Assembly (NCBI GenBank): GCA_029287105.1
Contig: JARFRT010000376.1
Location: 1-9,795, forward strand
From: Akkermansiaceae bacterium
GTDB taxonomy: Bacteria > Verrucomicrobiota > Verrucomicrobiia > Verrucomicrobiales > Akkermansiaceae
Reading direction: 5' to 3'
DNA: 9,795 nt
Shown here: positions 1 through 6,375 of the stretch, in pieces
How the letters are laid out: each line of letters begins with the position of its first letter
Position numbering within the stretch: position 1 is the stretch's first letter
Position numbers and translations under genes: made by a program
The notes under the pieces: generated by a model
The model's database searches: none
Told to the model about the DNA's origin: nothing
What the model saw: the letters and a program-made list of their open reading frames with translations, nothing else

Positions 1-3000
1 TTCATCCTCGAGCCGTCGGCCAGGGTGATTTGATCCTTCTGGCCGACGCGGTTGTATTGGTGGTCGAAGCTGTTGATTTTGGCATTCGACTGGTTGAATG
101 CCTCGATGAGTTTGAGCCTGCCGAGCGCATCGTAGCTCTTCCCCTGCCTCGCACCGCTCGGGAATGTGATCCGTTCGACGAGATCGGCATTGTCGTGCCA
201 CTGGTAAACAAACGGGTTGGCAGCGTCGACGCGATGGTCGGTGATATCACGAAGCCGGCCGGCATCATCATAGCCGTAGCCGGTGAGCCATTCCCCGGCA
301 GCGCCTTCGGCCGCGCCAACCGGACGCACCCGACGTTCCCGCACCCGGCTCCAGGAATCATAGCTGTAATGGATGCGCTGGTTGACGTTGTGCTGGGTCG
401 ACGCCTCCAGCCGGCCGAGGTAATCGTAAGACCACTCGGACACCCCACCGGCATCCTCCATACGGATGCGGCGTCGTGCCTTATCGTAGAGGAAGTGATT
501 ATCGGTATCGCCGGGATAAGAGATATCCTTGAGCAGGTTGCGTGCGGTTTCGTAGAGATAGGTGGTGACTGTCCCGTTGCCATTGCGGCGTGTTTGCAGT
601 GCGCCATTGGCATTGTAGGAATACGCGTGGTCGTATCCATAGGTGCCTGGATCCTGGTAGTGATGGTATTTCCGGGAGACCCGGTTGCGACTGTCATACT
701 CCCACCGGGTGCGGGTGCCATTGGAAAACAAATCCCCGCCTCCCTGGCTCTTATTGTCCGTCATACTGAGCCGGTTACCCGCCAAATCATACTCGACTGA
801 TACCGGGTAGGCACCCGCACCGGCATGTTCCGATATCTGACTGTAGGGGGTATACTTGAAAATCTCGACCCCCACAGTGCGACTGGGATCCGGCACGTTG
901 TTGATGTAGGGGTGGTCGGGATGATAAACCCTCGTGATGTTGTCCAAGGCGTCGTAATCCACTGTCGTCAGGTCGTCGTTCTCATTTTCCGACGTTCTCA
1001 CCCGCCCCCTGACATCGTAAGTAAACCGGGTGAATTTGGAGTTCGCTGCATTCAGTGATCTCAAAATGGAGGCCCGCTTATAACGGACTGTATAGCTATA
1101 GGCTGTGGTATTTCCGGCACGATCAGTGACGCTGCGGAGAAGGTAGCCATTCCGGGAGTCATACACCGACTGCACACGGGTCGCAGGATGAATCAGTGCC
1201 CCGCCATCGTCATGCTGCGCCGGGAAATCAACAAACTCAATCTTATCGAGTTTGGTATAGCGGTAATTCATCGTCGGACTCCCCGGACGACCCTGCGTTT
1301 TCATCCTGCCCAATGAATCGTAGCTGAGGGTGGTCAAAACACGATCGGCATCCCAGGCCTCGAGGATTTCGCTCCACGCCGAATAGGCCTTCACCTCGCT
1401 GGATACCTTTTGTGCATCGGTCCACCAGGTCGCACTCGACCAGTCTTGATCCGTCTCTACGGAAGTATGGGTGAGCCGGCGCAGGGAATCGTATTTGAAA
1501 TATCGGTGAATACCCCGCCCATCTGTAGTTTGAATACGGTTGCTGAGAACATCGTAAACAAAAGTCACATCATTCCCGTCCTGGGGACGCGCGGCCAAGT
1601 GATCCGCACGGTCAGCAAATTGAATACGCACGAGCCGGCCCATGCGATCTGCGATTGCCGTCGTCGCATTCCCCCGGCCATCTCTTGTGATGATCGAAAA
1701 ATTTGAATCGTCGTGAACCATTGTTGCGGGCAGGGCGATTTCACCCTGTTTGACATCCGTCTCCGGGTTCCAGTTCATGCCGACCTTCCGCCCCAGGGCG
1801 TCAAAGTAATGATAGGTGTTACCGACCAAGCGATCGGCATTCTGGCTGTCTTTTTCGTAGACACGCGCAGTAACCACGTTGCCCAAGGCGTCATAATCCA
1901 TCTCGGTCATACGCTCCTCGCTTGTGCCGTAGGCTTCTCGCTGGCGGATCACGCGACCGAGCTTGTCATACTCCGTATGGATATAACTCCCACCGGGTTC
2001 CTGCACCAGGTAGACCCTGCCCTGACTGTCGTACCAGGAACGGGTGGTGGCAAACTCCACACTCCCGTTGTTATCACGCCATGGTGAATGACTCGATGTT
2101 GCCCAGGGCAGATGGTTGTCGTCATAATTGACCGAAACCACCTGATTGAGTGCATTCTCGATCGCCAGCACCTTGCCATCCGAACGATAAAAGCTGAAGG
2201 AATTCACCTGCTCCTCTTCCGTGCCGGTATCTGTCGTGACCCGGATCGTTGTGTTCCGACGGTTCAAGCTATCGTAGCCATAGCGGACAATACGGTATCC
2301 CTCGGCATCGGTTCCGGTTTTCACCTCCGTGAGGTTCGGTCCCGAGTAACTGCTCAGCACTTTTTTGACCACAGCGCCCGCAGTGTCCTTAAGCCGAATC
2401 TCTTTGATTCTCCCCGTATCATCAAAATCAATTTCCCGGGAATTCCCCAGTGCGTCAGTAACCACGTCCCTATATCCGGCGGCTGTGTAGTGGTAGGAAT
2501 TGCTATAACTCGGATCATCCAGGTCATACGACTTTTTGAGCAACCCGATCGGCTGAGGCGCGTCTGCGGAAGTGGTGTATTCATGTCGGGTCGTTTGCAG
2601 CACCTTCCCATTGTACCGGGAAATGGTATCCTTGCGCAGACTCTCGGATTCGTGTCCTGGCGGGTAATAGGTGTATTCCGTGATCAGGTAATCGTTGCCC
2701 CCTTTTTTACGCTTCTTGAGGTGAAGAAGATGTGTGTCCGGATAGTACTCATACTCGATAACAAACGATTCAGGACGGTCCGACTGGCTGGCCGCAGATC
2801 GGGTCCTGTTATTGATCGCATCATATTCATACGTCTTCACGAGATTCACCGTATCGGAAACCGGCATGGTCTCGCTTTTGACAAGGCCATTGGGATAATA
2901 CGTGTAGTGGGTGATCACCCCGTTGTAGCCACGCCGCGTCTTGACCTTGTCGATGTATGCACCATCAGCACCATGCACATCCGCAGGATCTTCACCGAAG

Positions 3001-3776
3001 TAGGTATATTCGATGAAATAATCACCTGCTCCAGCGGGATGCTCCGCGTCGGCAAGCTCTGGGCGATTTTTAGTGCGCCGCTTAACCCGACGTTGATCAC
3101 GGGCATCAGTGACAAACACAACCACCTCCTGCCATGAACCCAAACTCGTTAGATTGTTGCTTGCCGGATCAAACACATTGATCATGTTGGTCAGGGTGAC
3201 GGTATGCAAGTTGCCAACCGTGGCATAGATGACACTCACGTCCTCACCCTCCGCATGCTCGCCCTGCACCTGCCGACTCACCCAGCCCGCATACGTTCCC
3301 CCATTGTAGTAGTAATTTTTCCGCTGGGTACAGTCCGAACATCCTTCCCGGCTGAAGGTTTCCATAAACCCGTAATAAGACGTCGTGCTCGCCCCCATAG
3401 CGTAGGTGTAGTGGGATGATAAACTTCCCGTGCCACCAAGCGTCTCGGTGAGCGTCGTCAAATTGCCAAAATTCCCGGCATCATGAGTCAGGTCGACCAT
3501 GCGCTCTTGCTGGTCCTGCACGTGATCAAGCAGGCCAGTTGTCGCATTGTAGGTAAATTCGAGCCCCCTACCCGTGGCAACGCCATTGGCGAGCACCTCC
3601 TCGACTCTGTGGACACGATAATCTCTGACAACGCTCGTGACTGATGTCAGGTTGCTGTTGCGCGGGATACATGTGACAGGATACTTCGTCGGAGTCAGGC
3701 CGGGTGCCGCGTAGCTGACGAGTTGCTTACACCCCGTGGGGTCGATGATGGTGGTGAGCCGCCCTTCGGTATCGAA
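1..3776 (-). repeat. YD (Rhs) repeat array, protein level
   Basis: Diverged repeats of the form Y-D-x-x-G-R-(L/V/M) recur about every 20-40 residues, together with related pairs such as E-Y-T-Y-Y-P and H-Y-T-Y-Y-P-N-G in the first half. Some copies have lost the Gly (Y-D-S-L-R-R, Y-D-K-A-R-R) or replaced Arg by Asn (Y-D-A-L-G-N, Y-D-L-A-G-N). I saw no long identical DNA repeats, so the array is old and diverged rather than recently amplified. It continues past the window edge. Confidence 0.9.
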
Positions 3777-4325
3777 GGTGTATTTTTTACCATTTTTCCG
3801 CGTCACGATGTAGACCCCATTTTCAAACTTCGCCTCGGTGTGCCATAGATCGTCGGAAAGGTAGCTGGTGCCCCCCGTCGGGTTAAAGAAAACCAGCGTG
3901 CCTTGCTGATCGACCATGACCAGTCGCCCCTGACTGGTTTCACGGAGGCGCAGGTTGTAGTTATGTGTCCAGCCGTAGCCGACCGCAGAATGCACATTGA
4001 GATACGTGCTATAGTGTAGGCTCAGGCGGAACTTCATCGTCCCGCCAGGCTGGTCCAGGTAGGATTTGGTCAACTCAAATTCGCCACTGTGCAGATCAAA
4101 CGGGTCGCCGGCCTTATTGCTCGAGCACCCTTGGTCCCCCTCACTGGGCTTGCTATCGGGCGTGCCGTTACATGCATCGTCATCGTCCGGCGAGCAAGGA
4201 TCCGCCTGTCTGGCGTCTGGTGCCGGAATGTAGTGGTTCAGGTCAGCGCGGGAAATACCTGGCTGAAACAAGACAAAGATGAGACCGAACAGGAGAGCAA
4301 GAACATAGGCGGGGCGTTGTTTCAT
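1..4325 (-). CDS. Secreted Rhs/YD-repeat protein, 3' end off the left edge
   Basis: The frame is open for 1441 whole codons from an ATG at 4325 to the window edge, with no stop found in my reading. Residues 1-27 form a Sec signal peptide (basic start, hydrophobic core, probable cleavage after S-R-A). Next comes an acidic linker with Cys at 44, 52 and 67, including a run of four Asp. Residues 73-124 match the start of Rhs proteins (DUF6531-like): G-D-P-F-D-L-H-S-G-E-F, then G-Y-G-W-T-H-N-Y-N. A C-S-D-C pair lies at 329-332. YD motifs follow from residue 184 to the edge, for example Y-D-S-L-N-R (684), Y-D-S-L-G-R (1002), Y-D-D-A-G-R (1352) and Y-D-A-L-G-R (1398). In known families such repeats build a hollow beta shell around a C-terminal effector. 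The Rhs core motif and any toxin are not reached, so the cargo is unknown. No PAAR or VgrG-like part is present, which argues against type VI loading. The start is favoured by the signal peptide. Confidence 0.93.
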   Translation of the reverse strand, partial: MKQRPAYVLALLFGLIFVLFQPGISRADLNHYIPAPDARQADPCSPDDDDACNGTPDSKPSEGDQGCSSNKAGDPFDLHSGEFELTKSYLDQPGGTMKFRLSLHYSTYLNVHSAVGYGWTHNYNLRLRETSQGRLVMVDQQGTLVFFNPTGGTSYLSDDLWHTEAKFENGVYIVTRKNGKKYTFDTEGRLTTIIDPTGCKQLVSYAAPGLTPTKYPVTCIPRNSNLTSVTSVVRDYRVHRVEEVLANGVATGRGLEFTYNATTGLLDHVQDQQERMVDLTHDAGNFGNLTTLTETLGGTGSLSSHYTYAMGASTTSYYGFMETFSREGCSDCTQRKNYYYNGGTYAGWVSRQVQGEHAEGEDVSVIYATVGNLHTVTLTNMINVFDPASNNLTSLGSWQEVVVFVTDARDQRRVKRRTKNRPELADAEHPAGAGDYFIEYTYFGEDPADVHGADGAYIDKVKTRRGYNGVITHYTYYPNGLVKSETMPVSDTVNLVKTYEYDAINNRTRSAASQSDRPESFVIEYEYYPDTHLLHLKKRKKGGNDYLITEYTYYPPGHESESLRKDTISRYNGKVLQTTRHEYTTSADAPQPIGLLKKSYDLDDPSYSNSYHYTAAGYRDVVTDALGNSREIDFDDTGRIKEIRLKDTAGAVVKKVLSSYSGPNLTEVKTGTDAEGYRIVRYGYDSLNRRNTTIRVTTDTGTEEEQVNSFSFYRSDGKVLAIENALNQVVSVNYDDNHLPWATSSHSPWRDNNGSVEFATTRSWYDSQGRVYLVQEPGGSYIHTEYDKLGRVIRQREAYGTSEERMTEMDYDALGNVVTARVYEKDSQNADRLVGNTYHYFDALGRKVGMNWNPETDVKQGEIALPATMVHDDSNFSIITRDGRGNATTAIADRMGRLVRIQFADRADHLAARPQDGNDVTFVYDVLSNRIQTTDGRGIHRYFKYDSLRRLTHTSVETDQDWSSATWWTDAQKVSSEVKAYSAWSEILEAWDADRVLTTLSYDSLGRMKTQGRPGSPTMNYRYTKLDKIEFVDFPAQHDDGGALIHPATRVQSVYDSRNGYLLRSVTDRAGNTTAYSYTVRYKRASILRSLNAANSKFTRFTYDVRGRVRTSENENDDLTTVDYDALDNITRVYHPDHPYINNVPDPSRTVGVEIFKYTPYSQISEHAGAGAYPVSVEYDLAGNRLSMTDNKSQGGGDLFSNGTRTRWEYDSRNRVSRKYHHYQDPGTYGYDHAYSYNANGALQTRRNGNGTVTTYLYETARNLLKDISYPGDTDNHFLYDKARRRIRMEDAGGVSEWSYDYLGRLEASTQHNVNQRIHYSYDSWSRVRERRVRPVGAAEGAAGEWLTGYGYDDAGRLRDITDHRVDAANPFVYQWHDNADLVERITFPSGARQGKSYDALGRLKLIEAFNQSNAKINSFDHQYNRVGQKDQITLADGSRM
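4245..4325 (-). other. Sec signal peptide of the Rhs protein
   Basis: The first 27 codons give a basic N-region (M-K-Q-R), a core rich in Leu, Phe, Ile and Val, and a probable signal peptidase I site after S-R-A, followed by D-L-N. There is no lipobox Cys. This predicts export across the inner membrane by Sec, unlike the cytoplasmic Rhs effectors loaded onto type VI spikes. Confidence 0.8.
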
Positions 4326-4385
4326 TTTTAATGTGAGGGAATGACGAAGGGTAAATAGCGTGATCGGCAAATGACGGCGGAAGGG
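4326..4385. other. 60-bp gap before the Rhs gene, no clear promoter or terminator
   Basis: This is the only intergenic space in the window. On the coding strand the bases just before the Rhs ATG are C-T-C-A-C-A-T-T-A-A-A-A, with no purine-rich Shine-Dalgarno sequence. I see no hairpin with a T tract, so there is no sign that transcription stops here, and no convincing -35/-10 pair at normal spacing. The Rhs gene may be read through from upstream and start translation at an AT-rich, unstructured site. Confidence 0.5.
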
Positions 4386-4386
4386 T
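4340..4386. repeat. Imperfect direct repeat upstream of the Rhs gene
   Basis: On the plus strand, AATGACGAAGGGT at 4340-4352 recurs as AATGACGGCGGAAGGGT at 4370-4386. The copies start exactly 30 bp apart, and the second carries four extra bases in the middle. They could be a regulator site, an mRNA feature or chance. The second copy reaches the first base of the upstream gene's stop codon. Confidence 0.35.
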
Positions 4387-5459
4387 TATGGGCTTGGAGA
4401 AATCCCCTTGGTGCTTGGCCCGGTTTTTTCTAGCTTGGCTGCAAAGTGCAGAGCGACCGTTTTGGAGGCTATATTGCCGTGATAGTCGATGATGTTGACC
4501 GTAAAGTGATGCCTACCCGAGACATCTGTAAATTCCGGGAGGACAAAGGTGTAGGGGTCGACGCCCTGTGCCTCCTCGTGAATAAACTCGCCATTGAGGA
4601 AGAGCAGGATTTCAAATCGCCTGCCCCCCATTTTCTTTTTTGACACCCGGTCAAGATGAACACGCACCGGCATACCTGCGCGCGCATGGTAGACAGCATC
4701 CGGCTCCCCAACCTTGCCCTCGGCAAGCCTCGCCCCCGGAAGGCTGAGGATGAAATCATAAGGGATCTTGGGAAGGGAAACCTTGGCTAAACATTCCAAT
4801 CCTGCATGCCGGTCGGTATATTTCACATCGCCTATCACGATCCAGCGTTTCCCCAGCGGCACCCTCTGCACAAATGCGTGAATGTCCGAGTCCGTGCGGT
4901 AGGACCGGACAGCACCGCTGTCTTTGAAATCCCATGAGGCAAGATGACTCCCTACGCCCGAAAACCCCCAGGGCTTGACCCAGGCGATCAGCATCCCCGA
5001 ACGATTCGCGACAAATACCCGGGAAATTGAAGGCACCTCCTGCATCCATGTGATCCCATTCAGCCCCCGTTTAATCTTAGCCTGGGCGACACTGAATTTC
5101 TCCGGCATCCCGACCCGAGGCACGGCCGGCGAGATGTTGTTGCCATCGCGGTGAATACTCCAGCAGCATATACCACCGGCGGCTAACAACTCAGGTGACG
5201 GCTTCCACACGGCATGAAGTGACTTGGGTACCGCGCCCGCTTCAAACCCATTGACAACCGCGACAACCTGACTCGACACGGCATCGATAAGCTGGACGCT
5301 GTAACTCGAATCGGGTTGCACGTTCTGGAGTTGAAAGAACATCCTCCCATCGCTTCGATGCTTGTAGAACAGGTTCTCCTGGGTCCAAGCCTGATGGGCG
5401 CCCAAGGCCATCAGCAGCACGGCAATTGCTGTTATTCTTCTATGTGTCTCGGGTATCAT
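4386..5459 (-). CDS. Exported protein of unknown function, Ig-like C-terminal part
   Basis: 357 residues, family not recognised. Residues 1 to about 25 look like a Sec signal peptide (basic M-I-P-E-T-H-R-R, then a hydrophobic core); the cleavage site near A-H-Q-A-W-T is unclear. Residues 30-110 and 142-211 each look like a beta-rich domain in which alternating hydrophobic strands lead to a W-x-I-H or W-I-V-I-G strand, loosely like FlgD-type Ig folds. Residues 255-338 resemble a terminal Ig/cadherin-like domain: V-R-V-H-L-D, F-E-I-L-L-F-L-N-G, then a strand pair around H-H-F-T-V-N-I-I-D-Y-H-G-N. Cys 98 and 99 are adjacent, so a bond between them is unlikely. There is no visible catalytic motif. 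The ATG overlaps the stop of the propeller gene as ATGA, which fixes the start. An adaptor, plug or chaperone for the neighbouring surface proteins is plausible but inferred. Confidence 0.88.
   Translation of the reverse strand: MIPETHRRITAIAVLLMALGAHQAWTQENLFYKHRSDGRMFFQLQNVQPDSSYSVQLIDAVSSQVVAVVNGFEAGAVPKSLHAVWKPSPELLAAGGICCWSIHRDGNNISPAVPRVGMPEKFSVAQAKIKRGLNGITWMQEVPSISRVFVANRSGMLIAWVKPWGFSGVGSHLASWDFKDSGAVRSYRTDSDIHAFVQRVPLGKRWIVIGDVKYTDRHAGLECLAKVSLPKIPYDFILSLPGARLAEGKVGEPDAVYHARAGMPVRVHLDRVSKKKMGGRRFEILLFLNGEFIHEEAQGVDPYTFVLPEFTDVSGRHHFTVNIIDYHGNIASKTVALHFAAKLEKTGPSTKGISPSP
5456..5459 (-). promoter_or_regulatory. ATGA start/stop overlap
   Basis: The TGA ending the propeller gene (5458-5456) lies inside the ATGA that starts the next gene (ATG at 5459-5457). 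The sequence before it has only a GGAACC about 18 bases upstream, too far for a normal ribosome site. Translation of the downstream gene probably depends on ribosomes finishing the propeller gene. Confidence 0.8.
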
Positions 5460-6373
5460 TTTTGATCGATGTAACAGGGTTCCTTGGCGGGGCGGGGCAG
5501 CTTCAGCTGGCGGTGCGTCTTGTTCTGCATGTCGTAAACCGCAATGGCATTGCCTGCATTCTCGCGCATCTCGTAGAAAATCCAGCGGCCGTCGCTGGTC
5601 GCAACAGGGTAAAACTCACTCACTGATGCCGTCGCGAAGACCGGCTTGGTTTTCTTGCTCGCGAGGTTGAACGAGAACAGGTCGTAATTGCCACGACCCA
5701 CACGCTTGGAAAAATAGATGACTTTTCCGTCCTTGCCGTATCTTGGAAAGGCCGCAGTGATGTGCTCCGGGGTGATGGGGATGGCAGTTGTCGTGGCATC
5801 CTTTTCCAAAGCCCCCAAATCAAGCAGAAGGATTCGCTCCTCGTTATCGCGCCAGACGTGGCTTATGGCGACGGTATCCCCCGTGGGACTGAGACAAACA
5901 TTGCGGATGGAACCACGCGGCATACGAAAAATGAGCTCCGGCTTGCTAAAGCCGTCATCCGAAGACGCGTGCCACAGCGATTGCCGGAGCGGGTTGTTTG
6001 CCAGCAGCCTGGTGTAATAAATATCACTCCCGTCGCGAGTTACGGTGAAATGCGCACATGTCCGCACACCCTTCACCAACGTCTCCTCACGACCGGAAAG
6101 ATCAACAGCACATATCTGCCCGACGGAGTCTTTATAAACGACTTTTTCCAGCGTGGGCACCCATACGGGCATCCGTTTGTCACCGGGGGATTTTGTGATC
6201 TGGGATTCCTTGCCCGTCGCACCGTCCCAGTAATAAACCTGCCAACCATTGTCGGCCAATCCCGAGTAGAACATGCCACCGCGCCATCCGGCGGACACGG
6301 GTTGAGCCAGCAGGCAAGCTAGCAGCAGACAGTAGATTTTTCTTAGCGTCGGTAATTCACACATTGATCCCAT
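5456..6373 (-). CDS. Exported TolB/PD40-like beta-propeller protein
   Basis: 305 residues from the ATG at 6373. Residues 1-28 form a Sec signal peptide ending V-S-A before G-W-R-G-G; an L-L-A-C inside the core resembles a lipobox, but the hydrophobic run continues past it, so signal peptidase I is more likely. The rest has WD40-like (PD40) blades as in TolB: W-Q-V-Y-Y-W-D (44-50), P-V-W-V-P-T-L-E-K-V-V-Y (69-80), D-G-S-D-I-Y-Y-T (114-121), L-S-P-T-G-D-T-V-A-I (161-170), A-F-P-R-Y-G-K-D-G-K-V-I-Y-F (208-221) and T-S-D-G-R-W-I-F-Y-E (259-268), roughly five to six blades. Such propellers bind protein or sugar partners and are usually not enzymes. No Pal or Tol genes are nearby, so this is not the TolB of a Tol-Pal system. 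A longer start at a GTG (6400) is possible. The ATG is preferred because it sits in a TAATG junction with a GGTGAAAG ten bases upstream. Confidence 0.9.
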   Translation of the reverse strand: MGSMCELPTLRKIYCLLLACLLAQPVSAGWRGGMFYSGLADNGWQVYYWDGATGKESQITKSPGDKRMPVWVPTLEKVVYKDSVGQICAVDLSGREETLVKGVRTCAHFTVTRDGSDIYYTRLLANNPLRQSLWHASSDDGFSKPELIFRMPRGSIRNVCLSPTGDTVAISHVWRDNEERILLLDLGALEKDATTTAIPITPEHITAAFPRYGKDGKVIYFSKRVGRGNYDLFSFNLASKKTKPVFATASVSEFYPVATSDGRWIFYEMRENAGNAIAVYDMQNKTHRQLKLPRPAKEPCYIDQK

Positions 6374-6375
6374 TA
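6371..6375 (-). promoter_or_regulatory. TAATG stop/start junction
   Basis: The TAA of the beta-helix gene (6375-6373) shares its last A with the ATG of the propeller gene (6373-6371). A GGTGAAAG at 6391-6384, ten bases upstream, may serve as a weak ribosome site within the end of the upstream gene. A second in-frame ATG follows at 6364, which would shorten the signal peptide by three residues. The layout indicates coupled translation. Confidence 0.75.

Noticed and set aside
2..721. Minus-strand frame of 239 codons rich in Thr, Ser and Pro
   Set aside because: It overlaps the Rhs gene in another frame on the same strand. Its composition is that of a shifted YD-repeat gene, and the Rhs frame there carries intact Y-D-x-x-G-R motifs.
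30..800. Long plus-strand open frame of 256 codons
   Set aside because: It runs antisense to the Rhs gene in exact codon register, where a stop appears only opposite rare sense codons (TTA, CTA, TCA). The protein is an odd Ile/Val-rich string with no motif.
2698..2708. A6G5 run in the Rhs gene, and a similar A5G7 run at 9450-9461 in the beta-helix gene, as frameshift or phase-variation sites
   Set aside because: The reading frame is intact across both, the phase does not fit the usual slippery heptamer for programmed -1 shifting, and short homopolymers are expected in genes of this length.
2088..3137. Long plus-strand open frame of 349 codons
   Set aside because: It has the same codon-register antisense relation to the Rhs gene and no recognisable domain or start signal. 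The opposite strand clearly encodes YD repeats.
5762..6322. Plus-strand frame of 186 codons across the propeller gene
   Set aside because: It is a codon-register antisense shadow. The minus-strand protein has a signal peptide and PD40 blades.
5456..6373. Propeller protein as TolB of the Tol-Pal system
   Set aside because: It is shorter than usual TolB, lacks a recognisable N-terminal TolB domain, and has no Tol or Pal neighbours.
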